A stretch of DNA of 51,818 nt from Rodentibacter pneumotropicus DSM 21403 (lineage in GTDB: Bacteria; Pseudomonadota; Gammaproteobacteria; Enterobacterales; Pasteurellaceae). A model generated the notes under the pieces. The model did not search any database. It saw only the letters and a list, made by a program, of their open reading frames with translations, and was not told the DNA's origin. Made by a program: the position numbers and the translations under genes. The number at the start of each line of letters is the position of its first letter. Position 1 is the first letter of the stretch. Positions 1-9,984 of the stretch are shown here, one piece after another. Where the stretch lies: assembly GCF_000379905.1 (NCBI RefSeq), contig NZ_KB904042.1, positions 32,508-84,325 on the forward strand, written 5' to 3'.

Positions 1-464
1 CCCTTAGCCGGCTTGGTTTACGATAAATTCGGTTTATATGCTTTTGGCGGTGGAAAGCGTTTTTCTTTACGTTTTGATATTTTGACTCAAGGGGAAAAAG
101 AACCAGCACACCATTATGCCGGTGTTTACCCCATCCCAAACGAACAACATAACGACCATATTTTACTTGCCGTTCAAGCCTATTTAACGGAAGAAAACCC
201 CGAATTTCTTCAATATATCGGCAAGCGATTTAAAGTCTTTGGCAGCTATCCGGCAATCACCTTTTGCAATTTCGCCGCCTTTTGCCTTGCTGTTTTTCCC
301 ACAAAAAAGCCCAAATCGCCTTGGATAATGCCCTCGAAAAATGGCTGCAAAAAACCGAAAATCAAAAACAAGGCTGGTTTAATACCATGCACGGCTATCA
401 AAAGCGGGTTAATCAACAACTTGAAGATCAAGAACTGGACAATCAAATTAAAAAACCGGAATGA
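1..464 (+). pseudogene. Unidentified membrane protein gene, 5'-incomplete, with a -1 frame disruption
   Basis: The reading frame enters from upstream of the window and runs in frame 1 to about base 305. It encodes a soluble stretch followed by a hydrophobic segment (AITFCNFAAFCLAVF) that looks like a membrane helix. Protein-like sequence then continues in the -1 frame as a charged tail starting AQIALDNALEKWLQ and ending at the stop at 462-464. The frame-1 continuation past base 310 is lysine/asparagine-rich and looks like out-of-frame translation, so I do not follow it. The switch falls on a run of six A. Either one base was lost or the ribosome shifts there. I do not recognise the family. 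Its place beside hcp suggests, without proof, a T6SS accessory or immunity role. Confidence 0.55.
303..309 (+). other. A-AAA-AAG heptamer at the frame switch
   Basis: In frame 1 the codons read ACA-AAA-AAG, so bases 303-309 form the X-XXY-YYZ heptamer A-AAA-AAG, the same slippery sequence used by dnaX. A -1 slip gives AAA-AAA-GCC and enters the frame that encodes the plausible C-terminus. I did not find a clear Shine-Dalgarno stimulator or downstream hairpin, so simple mutation remains equally possible. Confidence 0.35.
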
Positions 465-637
465 TTTTAACCGCACTTTAGACTACGATTATTTATACTC
501 TTATTTTTTATTTGATACCTTTAAAAATTTACTTATTTTGATGAAAATTTAATGTTAAAGAGCGTTTAATTTGATATAGTTAGGCTTGTCTATTAAGGAC
601 AAAACTGTTTAATCTTTAAAGTCATTAGGAGAATTTT

Positions 638-1153
638 ATGCCTACACCAGCATTTATTTCCATTGAAGGTAGTAACCAAGGGAAAATTACAGCAGGCGCA
701 TTTACCGAAGATTCTGTCGGTAATGTTTATGTTGAAGGTCATGAAGATCAAATCATGGCACAAGCGATTAGCCATATCGTTACTGTTCCAACCGATCCCC
801 AATCAGGCCAGCCTTCCGGTCAGCGAGTTCACAAAGCGTTTAAATTCACCTGTTCATTAAATAAAGCGGTACCGTTAATGTACAATGCTTTAGCTTCTGG
901 TGAAATGTTACCTAAAGTTGAAGTAACTTGGTATCGTACTTCTATTGATGGTCGCCAAGAAGAATTCTTCTCTACTGTACTAGAAGATGCGGTGATTGTA
1001 GATATGAACTTAGTGATGCCAAATGCACAAGACCCAAAAAATGCGCCATATACTCAATTATTAGAAGTAAGTATGAGTTATCGTAAAATTAATTGGGATC
1101 ACACTATCGCAGGTACATCAGGTTCTGATGACTGGCGTAGACCTCAAGTTTAA
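638..1153 (+). CDS. hcp: T6SS tube protein Hcp (TssD)
   Basis: Hcp forms hexameric rings that stack into the T6SS inner tube and carry small effectors. The 171-residue product begins MPTPAFISIEG and contains the family signatures GHEDQIMAQ, VHKAFKFTCSLNKAVP, VEVTWYR and, near the C-terminus, LLEVSMSYRKI. The length is normal. AGGAG lies 7 bases before the ATG. It is transcribed alone toward the end of the oppositely oriented tssM, with a terminator between them, so it is a separate unit from the main operon. This fits the usual need for much more Hcp than structural subunits. Identification is secure. Confidence 0.97.
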   Translation: MPTPAFISIEGSNQGKITAGAFTEDSVGNVYVEGHEDQIMAQAISHIVTVPTDPQSGQPSGQRVHKAFKFTCSLNKAVPLMYNALASGEMLPKVEVTWYRTSIDGRQEEFFSTVLEDAVIVDMNLVMPNAQDPKNAPYTQLLEVSMSYRKINWDHTIAGTSGSDDWRRPQV

Positions 1154-1170
1154 TGTAACTAAAACGATTA

Positions 1171-1205
1171 AAAGGCTAAATAGTTGTCTATTTAGCTTTT
1201 TTATT
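1171..1205 (+). terminator. Rho-independent terminator of hcp
   Basis: GCTAAATAG and CTATTTAGC pair around a TTGT loop, extended by a G-T and an A-T pair. An oligo-T run follows, 20-50 bases after the hcp stop. Confidence 0.8.
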
Positions 1206-1245
1206 TTATGTATAACGAAATGACATCGTAAACAAAGCACTTGAT

Positions 1246-1273
1246 GAAAAAGGGGGAGAATAAAACCTCCCCC
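1246..1273 (-). terminator. Terminator of the T6SS structural operon
   Basis: Read on the - strand, GGGGGAG, an 8-base loop and CTCCCCC are followed by TTTTT. It lies 15 bases past the tssM stop and closes the long leftward operon. Confidence 0.75.
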
Positions 1274-1287
1274 AATCAAGTTAGTAA

Positions 1288-4200
1288 TTAGAGTACATTC
1301 CTCTCTAAAGAATCTGATTCATCAGGGCTATCTAGCGGCTCTAATAACCCCTTAGGCTCCCTCTCAGGATCAAGCAATTTAGACGGTAATCTAAAACCGC
1401 TTAACATATTATTAAAGAAAGGATTTGATCCGTTATCAACCATTAACCGGTAATTAATTGCTCCACCGTTTAATTTAAATGAAAGATCAACCGATTGCCC
1501 ATTTACTTTTTTCGATGCTATATCAAGAATTCTAAATAAAGACCAATCCCCTATACGACGCAACGTAGATGATTCTCCCGTTGAGGAAATCAGTGTTAAA
1601 CTTGTTTCTACATCTTGACGTGTTGTATTTGGCCAAATTAATCGGGTCACCGATGGTGCTTCATGGCTATACTTCAATAATTGACCATCAATATTAAAGG
1701 TTGAAGCGGTAAACTTACCAGAAAGCCCTAAAGGTCTTAAGCTAAATGAAACACTTAAATTACCGGATGCGTCAAAATAATTTCTTTGAATATCTTGAAG
1801 ATCCTGAAATGCCGCTAAAAATTCAGAGGAAATTACACTTTCACCATTTACTACCGAAAGTTCCGCATTATCTTCTAAGAAGAATTTTAAATAATCATTA
1901 TAAAAACGCTGTACTCGCCCATTAGGTCCAAAGAAATCTCTAAAATCCTCCAACGAAATACTCTGCTCAGCTTTACGGTTTAGTGGATAACGGTTTGCAA
2001 TCCTACTTTGGTAAAAACTATAAACATTGCGATTCCATAATGTATTAATTTCACTTAATGCTGTTTTTAATTCTAATAACCATGCTTCATCGGCTACTCG
2101 GTTTAATTGAGTAGATAACGGCTCAGCCATTTCATCTGCCAAACGTTTCAAATCTACTGTTGGATTTGTACGTTCTAAATTCAATTCAGACATTATAGCT
2201 TTTAATGCAGTCTGTGATGGTTCTGGTGATTTCTGAATAGTTTGCATATAAAACTTAAGCTCAGATAACTTTTTCATTACATCATCAATATGTGGCTGAC
2301 TACCACTAGATGCTTTTACCTCATTTGTTAATGGAGCAAAATGATCGCCAATCTGTAAGGATGCTATTTGGTTTTCAGTCGCAACATTCGTATTTTTACT
2401 TGTTTTTTCAAGATTAGCATCAGACAATCCCGGATAGATATCACTATTTTTATCAATTAAATTGACCATTTTTTGCAATGGTTTCTCATTACCGGTTAAT
2501 GCTTCTAGCACATCCACTGCATGGCGAAGATCAACAAAATGTACAATTTCAAGATTATTTAATGCCTCCTGCCAAGAGTTAATATAATCAGCAATATAAT
2601 GCCCTCGAATTTCCTTAGATAAATTCGCTAACTCCTCTTTTGAGTAATTCGTAGTCTGTTGTTTACCAAGAACCCAAGCATCAATAGCTGCTAATTGTAA
2701 TAAATCTTGTGTTTTTGGATCATAGAAATCTTTATATGCCCAATCAGTAAACAATGGACTAATTAACGTACCGAACCAACTAATGTTTTTGTCTTTAAAA
2801 AACAGTTTAGGATCTTCTATCGTTAAATCAGTTTTAAAAATCGTATTAAACGTTGATCCAATTTCAGATTTAAGATCTGTCGCCGGGTGCAACTCTGTAT
2901 TAGCCAAAATTTTAAAATTTTGATAAACACGATCTGCCAAAGGCAACTTACTATATTCTTGTTGTTTTTCTGCTATTTTTTTATCAAACATACTTAAATC
3001 AGGGTCAACATACGTCATTGCATAAGTAAAGTGAGCCATTAGTTGACGCTGAATATCCGGATTTTTAGGGTAATTTTTTTGTAAATAATTGACCATCCAT
3101 GATTCCGGAATATTAGCTTTACGATTTGCCATATCATCAATCATGCGATAAACACGTAACAGTTCTAACCCTTCATTACTGTCCTCTGGTAATGCATCCA
3201 TTTGTTCAATTAATCCCATAGCAATTTCAGGTAGAAAGCGCTCACTTAGGAACTTTTTATAAGCATCACTTACTTTTTCACCGACTTTTTTCCCCTGATA
3301 TAAACCAAAATCTTCAATGATAGGTAATGCTTTTTCGTAATCACCATAGGCATACGTAGCTTGGCGCAGTACATTTAGTGGTTTTAATAAATTACGTCCG
3401 GTAGGATCCATAGATTGACTTATAGTCATTTGACGAAATTCATCTGTCAATTTAATAAGCTTAAGTGAAGCTGTTTTATTTTGATAAAAATAATTTTGCC
3501 ATGTTGCCAATATGCAAACACCACAAACAATAATACCAATAGTTCCTAAAATAAATTTACGTTTATTCCGACGAACTTCTTTTTTATTGTCACTGACTAA
3601 GCCGGCTTCCGGATAAATTATATTTTGGAAGAAGTTATATGTAAAAAATGTTCTTTGAGCCCTTTCTGGTAAGTAACTTGGCACAACATGAGGTAAATCA
3701 AACTGCTTAGAAATCGCAGCTTGATAGAAATCTGTCGGCATCCCTTCTTGAAATATCGAAGAAAAATAAACCCCTCTCACATAAGGTGTTGTAGTAAAAC
3801 GATCACTTTCCAGAACATCACTGATAAACTGTAGTAAAATATTTTGCATTCCACCTAGTTGGCGAGCATACATATAAAGCGATTCACGTTCTTCTTGAGA
3901 GATAGTTGTGGCCAACTTATCAAAAATAACCTCTTCTACTTCTTTAACGAAAGAAGAATAACTATCAGCAAACTCCTTTGTCCAATTATCAACTTGGGCA
4001 TCCGTATTTAATGTAAAGGAAAAACCAAGATTTTGGTGGCGTTCTTCTTGCTTTAAATTCCCATAAAAAGTCTCAAAACCTTCAATAAGATCAGATTTAT
4101 TTAAAACAACATACACAGGTATGCGGGCACCAAATTGTTCTGTGATCTCTCTAATTCTATTACGTAATATTACTGCTAAGGCTTGTCTATCACTATGATT

Positions 4201-4974
4201 TGATGCAATGAGATTTGGAAGCTCAACAACTAAAATAATCCCATTTATTGGACGTTGAGGACGAATATCACTAACCCAATCAAGTAAATTCATCCATAAT
4301 CCTTTTGCTATTTTTCCATCAGGATCTTGCTCTGAACTCAATTGTTGAGTCATTCCTCCCTCAGGCTCAAGCAAAATAGCATCATCACTTGCCCACCAAT
4401 CAACTTGATACATAGAATTTGCACGCATATAACGTTTGGAGGTTCTTTCAGCTTCTGTCAACGTAAATTTTTGATTAGAGCGATTAATAAAACTGGTTTT
4501 CCCTGATTGAGGAGAGCCTATAACCATATACCAAGGCAATTGATATATATAATCTCTATTAGATAAACGTCCTTTTAATGATTCAACCATTATTTCAAGG
4601 TTATCATCTTGTCCTTTTATATAAGGAAGGATAGTATCCTTCTCTTCTTGCTCTTTCTCCAGCTGATTTTTTTCTTTATATAAACGAATATTCTTTAACT
4701 GAAGTTTTAAAATAGCAATAATAGCTAGGGTCAACAAAACACCCGTTGTTGCAATAATTCTACTTCCTACCCCTATTTGCTTTGCAAATTCGTAGTCCCA
4801 GCCATTCTCATTTGTTATACCAGAAAAACTCCATGATGTCCCATAAGTCCAGATGCCAACAAAAAGAATGATCAATCCCAATACAAAAAGTACAGGAAAT
4901 GAATTTTTGAGATGTGAAAAAATTGGATTTATAAATTGGCGAAAAAGACCAAGTATTTGCTTAAAGTAATTCAT
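1288..4974 (-). CDS. tssM: T6SS membrane complex protein TssM (IcmF)
   Basis: TssM spans the cell envelope and, with TssL and TssJ, forms the channel through which the tail docks and fires. The 1228-residue protein has two N-terminal membrane helices (about 24-42 and 70-92). A cytoplasmic NTPase domain follows with the Walker A motif GSPQSGKT at 153-160 and an NKSD guanine-specificity-type motif. A third helix (about 468-490, LGTIGIIVCGVCILATW) precedes a large periplasmic domain. Walker A is intact, whereas it is lost in some TssM proteins. It is the last operon gene; its ATG overlaps the tssA stop by four bases, implying translational coupling. Confidence 0.97.
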   Translation of the reverse strand: MNYFKQILGLFRQFINPIFSHLKNSFPVLFVLGLIILFVGIWTYGTSWSFSGITNENGWDYEFAKQIGVGSRIIATTGVLLTLAIIAILKLQLKNIRLYKEKNQLEKEQEEKDTILPYIKGQDDNLEIMVESLKGRLSNRDYIYQLPWYMVIGSPQSGKTSFINRSNQKFTLTEAERTSKRYMRANSMYQVDWWASDDAILLEPEGGMTQQLSSEQDPDGKIAKGLWMNLLDWVSDIRPQRPINGIILVVELPNLIASNHSDRQALAVILRNRIREITEQFGARIPVYVVLNKSDLIEGFETFYGNLKQEERHQNLGFSFTLNTDAQVDNWTKEFADSYSSFVKEVEEVIFDKLATTISQEERESLYMYARQLGGMQNILLQFISDVLESDRFTTTPYVRGVYFSSIFQEGMPTDFYQAAISKQFDLPHVVPSYLPERAQRTFFTYNFFQNIIYPEAGLVSDNKKEVRRNKRKFILGTIGIIVCGVCILATWQNYFYQNKTASLKLIKLTDEFRQMTISQSMDPTGRNLLKPLNVLRQATYAYGDYEKALPIIEDFGLYQGKKVGEKVSDAYKKFLSERFLPEIAMGLIEQMDALPEDSNEGLELLRVYRMIDDMANRKANIPESWMVNYLQKNYPKNPDIQRQLMAHFTYAMTYVDPDLSMFDKKIAEKQQEYSKLPLADRVYQNFKILANTELHPATDLKSEIGSTFNTIFKTDLTIEDPKLFFKDKNISWFGTLISPLFTDWAYKDFYDPKTQDLLQLAAIDAWVLGKQQTTNYSKEELANLSKEIRGHYIADYINSWQEALNNLEIVHFVDLRHAVDVLEALTGNEKPLQKMVNLIDKNSDIYPGLSDANLEKTSKNTNVATENQIASLQIGDHFAPLTNEVKASSGSQPHIDDVMKKLSELKFYMQTIQKSPEPSQTALKAIMSELNLERTNPTVDLKRLADEMAEPLSTQLNRVADEAWLLELKTALSEINTLWNRNVYSFYQSRIANRYPLNRKAEQSISLEDFRDFFGPNGRVQRFYNDYLKFFLEDNAELSVVNGESVISSEFLAAFQDLQDIQRNYFDASGNLSVSFSLRPLGLSGKFTASTFNIDGQLLKYSHEAPSVTRLIWPNTTRQDVETSLTLISSTGESSTLRRIGDWSLFRILDIASKKVNGQSVDLSFKLNGGAINYRLMVDNGSNPFFNNMLSGFRLPSKLLDPEREPKGLLEPLDSPDESDSLERNVL

Positions 4975-6425
4975 TCATTATCCTTTAGTAATTTATCTTT
5001 TAATCGTTCTAAACGAGTAAAGAAAATGCTATCCCATTCTTCTACTACGCACTTTTTAGAACTACTAATCAGCTCTAATAGCTCATTTATCGCAATTGTT
5101 CGCATACCTTCTTTCAAGAAGAAACGTATTTTTTCAAATTGTAAATAGGAGCGAGAACGAATATCACCAGCTGATTTCAATTGTTCATCAATTAGTTTTA
5201 ATACCGCCACAAACCCATCAGATGAATAACACTCATCGAAGTTATTTATTAAATCATTAACAGATGGCACTTGAGTTGATGAATTTGTTATAGGCTCATC
5301 ACTTAACCAATTTAATACAACATCATTAAGAAAAGGTTCACCATTTTGAAATTTTGCAAAATGAAACATTGAAAATTTATCAACAAATTGCTTTGTCACA
5401 TTCTTAATTGCCTCAGCTGCCCCCCCAAAATTCAAGGCTGAACAACATTTTGCAGATAAATAGCTCCCCTCAATCCAATACGGACTTGTTGTAACAGTTT
5501 TTTCAATACGTTCTAACAGCGCTATACTAGGCGAAGAAACAACTTGCTCTCTATAATCAATTACCTTCTCTAGCGGAACTGATTGCATCATAGTATTCCC
5601 TAGGGAATTCATTTCAGGTAATTGCACAATACCATGCCATAGCCCAAAACGACGGCTGATGTAACCTAATGCAGACGATGAATCAATTGAACAAGTTGTA
5701 TCAGCTACCTGAAAGTAAAACTGCTTTAATTGCCTTACGTTATTCATATCTGTTGATGCCACCTCAGGAAAGTTTAAGGTATTGGACACCATATTATTTT
5801 GCTCTAAGGAAGCAATATTATCTACTTGAACATTATGCAAATATTGCTCTAAATTCGTTTCATTTATAGATACTTTTTCTCTTGCATCTACTCGATCTTT
5901 AACAAAACGAAGTAGTCGATTCAGAACAGGCTCCGCATTAGAAATATATTCAGCTAGTTGAGAAATTAATTCCTGAATGACCCCAACAATACGTTCCCCT
6001 TCTAAAGATGAAAATCTTTCATCCAAATTATTGCTGGTCGCACTTTCAACTCGTTCCAATATAAGACCTACTGATTTCTCTTTGAAACGGTTAATCATTT
6101 TATTTTCTGAAGGTTTAGGGTACGCAATAAAAAAATATTTTTTATTAAATGCAGAAAATAAAAGCAAAAAATCTTCAAAACTAGATTTAAAATTCTTTTG
6201 CAATAAAGCGTATCCTAAATATTGCAATACTTTATAATCTTTACAGGTATAAGATAAATACTGTTCTGTACGATTAATTAGTATATCCCAATTAATACTA
6301 TCATGTTGTAATGAACCGAACTTCATCACCTGCTCATCAATAGCAGAAAATATCTCTCCCTCTTCATCAGGAATACCTACAGGGGTTTCATCATTAATAT
6401 CGTTTAAAATATTCTGATATTTCAT
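4971..6425 (-). CDS. tssA: T6SS tail assembly protein TssA (ImpA/VasJ type)
   Basis: TssA guides tube and sheath polymerisation or caps the tail. The N-terminal ~130 residues match the ImpA_N domain, including the conserved YLGYALL and FFIAYPKP stretches. The remainder is helical and about 484 residues in total, the long form that pairs with IcmF. I chose the ATG at 6425 (MKYQNILND), two bases after the vasI stop. An in-frame upstream start would lie inside vasI. The stop overlaps the tssM start. Confidence 0.93.
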   Translation of the reverse strand: MKYQNILNDINDETPVGIPDEEGEIFSAIDEQVMKFGSLQHDSINWDILINRTEQYLSYTCKDYKVLQYLGYALLQKNFKSSFEDFLLLFSAFNKKYFFIAYPKPSENKMINRFKEKSVGLILERVESATSNNLDERFSSLEGERIVGVIQELISQLAEYISNAEPVLNRLLRFVKDRVDAREKVSINETNLEQYLHNVQVDNIASLEQNNMVSNTLNFPEVASTDMNNVRQLKQFYFQVADTTCSIDSSSALGYISRRFGLWHGIVQLPEMNSLGNTMMQSVPLEKVIDYREQVVSSPSIALLERIEKTVTTSPYWIEGSYLSAKCCSALNFGGAAEAIKNVTKQFVDKFSMFHFAKFQNGEPFLNDVVLNWLSDEPITNSSTQVPSVNDLINNFDECYSSDGFVAVLKLIDEQLKSAGDIRSRSYLQFEKIRFFLKEGMRTIAINELLELISSSKKCVVEEWDSIFFTRLERLKDKLLKDNE

Positions 6426-6427
6426 GC

Positions 6428-7060
6428 TTACCACCCACATTCTTTTCTGATTGACGCAACCCTAGATGCTAATCCATTATTTTTAAAAATAAAGCTTTTA
6501 TTTTCTTGAGGAAGTGTTACTGTGAATGAGTCAATGTATAAAATTGATTTTAATTGTTGGATTGCATACAGTCCTCGCCCAGAGTCTAACATATATCCTC
6601 GTTCAGCACTTTGCCAGTCAATTTTAGATACAATTTTATTTGTATCATTATTTGCTATATGAACATTTAGCATATTTTGGTTAATCGGTTGATCTAAAGC
6701 TAACTGAAACCGCGTGATATTATCCTTGCAAGTAATATAAATTGCTGCACGCTCATCATTGCTAGATAAGGCAACTTCCAGATTATTCTCTTGGGAATCA
6801 TTCGTATCATTTTTTGCTAATATAAAAATGTCGCTAACTAACCGAGGAATGATATTAGCAATAAGTCTATCATCAAGAATTTGTGTCCCTACCGGTGTAT
6901 TAAAAACCTTATCAAAACAAGCAAGACGGCTTATATTTGATTTTATCAATGTACATTGTTCAGCTTTAACCGTTTCATTTTTTGATAAAACACCCAAAGA
7001 CATTATTGATAAAAAAATAAATAAAATTGATTTATATATAAAAGAAAAATCGCACTTCAT
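6428..7060 (-). CDS. vasI: T6SS-associated protein VasI (TagO family)
   Basis: The product has about 210 residues with an N-terminal hydrophobic export segment (FIYKSILFIFLSIMSLGVLS). A mature portion follows with the cysteine-bearing CTLIKSNISRLACFDKVF motif typical of VasI/TagO, which places it in the periplasm. The role in secretion is accessory and poorly defined in the family. The start at 7060 is preferred because GAGG sits six bases upstream; a TTG four codons earlier overlaps that site. It sits between tssL and tssA. Confidence 0.85.
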   Translation of the reverse strand: MKCDFSFIYKSILFIFLSIMSLGVLSKNETVKAEQCTLIKSNISRLACFDKVFNTPVGTQILDDRLIANIIPRLVSDIFILAKNDTNDSQENNLEVALSSNDERAAIYITCKDNITRFQLALDQPINQNMLNVHIANNDTNKIVSKIDWQSAERGYMLDSGRGLYAIQQLKSILYIDSFTVTLPQENKSFIFKNNGLASRVASIRKECGW

Positions 7061-7092
7061 GAGCCACCTCAAGTCAATTCCCCAATAACATT

Positions 7093-7938
7093 TTACATAG
7101 AATTCATAATGTCATTAACATTACTAATAATACTCGTTGAATACGAATCTAAAAACATACTATACAAGAAATAGATAAACACAAAAACTAACAGTGAGCC
7201 CCATACAAAATGCTTTAATAAAAGCGGTTTTTTTACCGAATAATCAGTCTTATATAAATTTATTTTTTGATTTCGCTGATAATCATAACCTCTCAGTGGT
7301 CTTAATGTTTTTTGTAATTTTAGCAATATATTTTGTATATTTTCTTGTCCATGATGACCCAAGGCATATTGACCTTTAAACCCTAACGCAAGACAAATAT
7401 ACATAAATTCTAATAATTCACGGTATTTTTCTGGCTCTAACATTGTTCTAGACAAAATAGAATAGAACTTTTCCCCTCCCCAAGTTTCATTATGAAAATG
7501 AGCTAGTAAAGAACGCTGTCCCCAAATAGACGAACTTCCCCATGGAGTTGCCATAACCATCTCATCAATAAAAGTACATAAACAATACCTGAACGATAAT
7601 TGAAATGCGCTATCATAATTAAGCTCTTTTACTTTTTCGCTTAGAGCAACAATTTCATTCTTCATTCTAGAATATAACTCAGTGATATCATCTAAATGGG
7701 ATAGCTTTCTTAAACGAAGCGCTGTAGCCAGTAAAGGATTCGCCAGTTCAACTAAGGAATTATAAGAACCGGATTGCAACTGGAAATCATAATCAATATC
7801 AAAATCAACATTTCCAACTTGTTCGTATAGCAATTCTGTTTTTTCATTGATAACTGGAATATTATTTCTAATAAAGACCTTCTCTGAGGGAACATCTAAT
7901 GAAGGATTATATGTATTTAATAATTCTCTATTACTCAT
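7093..7938 (-). CDS. tssL: T6SS membrane complex protein TssL (DotU)
   Basis: TssL is an inner-membrane protein that binds TssM and links the membrane complex to the baseplate. The 281-residue product has the cytoplasmic DotU helical domain (ANPLLATALRLR near the N-terminus, then YCLCTFIDEMVMATPWG and GFKGQYAL). A single C-terminal membrane helix (WGSLLVFVFIYFLYSMF) follows. There is no peptidoglycan-binding extension. The start was set at 7938 because its ATG overlaps the tssK stop as TAATG with GGAGAG upstream. Confidence 0.96.
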   Translation of the reverse strand: MSNRELLNTYNPSLDVPSEKVFIRNNIPVINEKTELLYEQVGNVDFDIDYDFQLQSGSYNSLVELANPLLATALRLRKLSHLDDITELYSRMKNEIVALSEKVKELNYDSAFQLSFRYCLCTFIDEMVMATPWGSSSIWGQRSLLAHFHNETWGGEKFYSILSRTMLEPEKYRELLEFMYICLALGFKGQYALGHHGQENIQNILLKLQKTLRPLRGYDYQRNQKINLYKTDYSVKKPLLLKHFVWGSLLVFVFIYFLYSMFLDSYSTSIISNVNDIMNSM

Positions 7939-9284
7939 TATGCTAACTCTCCACGAATAGCCCAAAGCTCAATCTCTAATCCCGGATAATCTCCTGTTAT
8001 ATGAAAGCCAAAACCAGACGATCGTATTAAATTCTCCCAATATGGTGAGGTTTTATCCAACTGGAAGTACATAAAACCAGAATGATAAGGTAAATATCTA
8101 GGTGCTACAGGTAATGCATGAACAGGTACTCCCGGTAATTGTAAATGAACTAATTGATTAATTTGTTCAATACTTGAAATTTTAGTTTGTTGAACAAATT
8201 GATTTTTCAATAACTCCGGTTGTAAATGTGCTTTAATTGCAATGATGAATTCAGCCGTAGAATAAAGTAATGGATCATTTACTTGAGCTGTATAAATCCC
8301 ATACTGATGAGCAACAATAGGCAATGGAATAACCTTAGCATTCGTTACAACACTTAAATAGGATTTAATATCACTAAATAATGGATTAAGGGATTGAGCC
8401 GGATTATCATGTAAATAATCGTAAAATGTTTCAGAAAAACGCTCTTTTAATACAAATGTAGCAAGCTCACTACGTAAAGAGGCTAGAAATTCATAAACAC
8501 TTAAAGGATGACTCTTACCTAGTTTCACTATATTTTTAATGATAGGTAGCACTCTATTTAATGTTAAGAGCATTAAAAAGTCATTAACATCTGCCACTCC
8601 AGACTGTTCGGGACGACCTATTCTATTCACAATATTTTGTGCTCGTAACCCAATCAAATCAGATAATTCTGATAATTTCCTAGCAAAAAGCGGCATTGCA
8701 CTAATATGCAATGACATCGGATAAAAATCTTCATCTAGTACAACTTGATGCTCTAAAGAAATATCCTTGATTTTGGCAATCGGCAAAGATACGTAATTAC
8801 TAAGATCATCTAATGATGACTTAAAAAAATATTGATTTTTTAGCAGTTCAATTTGAGCATAGTTTCCATTTTCGCTATGTATATCCTTTATTTCTGTGAA
8901 AATAATCTCACTTTTAGAATCAAGCATATCCGAATTATTTGCCAAACACTTAACTTCACTTTCCCCTATAGCAACTAGAGGCAAACAAAGATAGATTGTT
9001 TCACCAATTAAACTACTAGAAATTGTTATCGGGGAAGGAAGACTATCAGTTAAAGGTAAATCAAAGAGGGTTCCATCCGGCATGACTCCCTTACACTGAG
9101 TTAATGCAAACTTACCATAAGTAAGCTGCTGTTGATCGAGAATGAGACTTCCAAAACCTAAATTATAAGCAGAGATATCTATAATTTGTTTTAATTGACT
9201 TGTCAAAAAACGACTCTCTTGCTGAAAATGCTGAGGCCTAATAAATAATCCTTCTTTCCATAAAACGCGATTCGATAAAGACAT
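7938..9284 (-). CDS. tssK: T6SS baseplate protein TssK
   Basis: TssK is a trimeric baseplate subunit that connects the TssFG wedge to the membrane complex. The 448-residue protein opens with VLWKEGLFIRPQHFQQ, the hallmark TssK N-terminus, and ends in the receptor-binding-like domain with LPVAPRYLPYHSGFMYFQLD. Length and order are normal. It lies three bases after tssJ and is translationally coupled to tssL. Confidence 0.97.
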   Translation of the reverse strand: MSLSNRVLWKEGLFIRPQHFQQESRFLTSQLKQIIDISAYNLGFGSLILDQQQLTYGKFALTQCKGVMPDGTLFDLPLTDSLPSPITISSSLIGETIYLCLPLVAIGESEVKCLANNSDMLDSKSEIIFTEIKDIHSENGNYAQIELLKNQYFFKSSLDDLSNYVSLPIAKIKDISLEHQVVLDEDFYPMSLHISAMPLFARKLSELSDLIGLRAQNIVNRIGRPEQSGVADVNDFLMLLTLNRVLPIIKNIVKLGKSHPLSVYEFLASLRSELATFVLKERFSETFYDYLHDNPAQSLNPLFSDIKSYLSVVTNAKVIPLPIVAHQYGIYTAQVNDPLLYSTAEFIIAIKAHLQPELLKNQFVQQTKISSIEQINQLVHLQLPGVPVHALPVAPRYLPYHSGFMYFQLDKTSPYWENLIRSSGFGFHITGDYPGLEIELWAIRGELA

Positions 9285-9287
9285 GGG

Positions 9288-9971
9288 CTAATTATCCTTA
9301 TAAATTTCAACTTTTGAATCTAACACCCGAATTAATAAAGGGTAGCTTTCCCCACCTTTTGGTTTAACTTGAACAATTCCTTTCCATTTTCTATTTTCAT
9401 ATCCATTATAAAGTGCAACAACACCAATATAGTGCGTTTTCTCATTTAAGTCCTCAGGATCAATGAATCTAAATTGGCTAGGAGCAATAATTAAATCAAT
9501 GTTAGAAATGTAAGTTTTACCTAATGAATCAGAAAAATCATTACCTCTAAAATCATCATAAGTGCTACTTAAAAACAAAGATTTATCAGTTAACTGAAAT
9601 ACTTTCAACATAACAGGAGTTGCACGAGGATCTGCTTTACCTTTTTCTTGCTCAATAATTTGCTTATCTGTATTAGAACTATTAGCTGTGATATTTTTTC
9701 TGTATTCATCAATTGTAATAGGACGTTTTAATTTCCCCTTGGTATCATAAAACTCATCAGAGTACTCCATTTCAACTTCATCACTAACAGCAGTGACTGA
9801 ATCATCTTTTGGAGAATAAACATTAATATTTGCTCGGTCTGTGGCATAAATAGAAAGAGAATAGGTTGAGGGTTTAATCAAGCGAGGGTTTACGCTAGGT
9901 TCGTTAGACAAAGAGCAGCCCATCATAACTAATGATGTCACAGTAAGTAGAAATAAAGATTTTAGTTTCAT
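9288..9971 (-). CDS. tssJ: T6SS outer-membrane lipoprotein TssJ
   Basis: TssJ anchors TssM to the outer membrane. A 227-residue precursor has a lipoprotein signal peptide (KLKSLFLLTVTSLVMMGC) with the lipidated cysteine at residue 19. The mature part shows the TssJ pattern YSLSIYATDRANIN, a middle segment ending in FQLTD, and a C-terminal IGVVALYNGYENRKWKG strand region. It is longer than typical TssJ because of an extra charged insertion at roughly residues 60-115 (NSSNTDKQIIEQEKGKAD). Position between the FHA gene and tssK supports the call. Confidence 0.9.
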   Translation of the reverse strand: MKLKSLFLLTVTSLVMMGCSLSNEPSVNPRLIKPSTYSLSIYATDRANINVYSPKDDSVTAVSDEVEMEYSDEFYDTKGKLKRPITIDEYRKNITANSSNTDKQIIEQEKGKADPRATPVMLKVFQLTDKSLFLSSTYDDFRGNDFSDSLGKTYISNIDLIIAPSQFRFIDPEDLNEKTHYIGVVALYNGYENRKWKGIVQVKPKGGESYPLLIRVLDSKVEIYKDN

Positions 9972-9984
9972 AAGATTTCCTTAG

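Noticed and set aside
13-552. Frame-1 continuation of the left-edge gene beyond base 310
   Set aside because: After the A run it is Lys/Asn-rich low-complexity translation, whereas the -1 frame gives a normal helical tail with a stop at 464.
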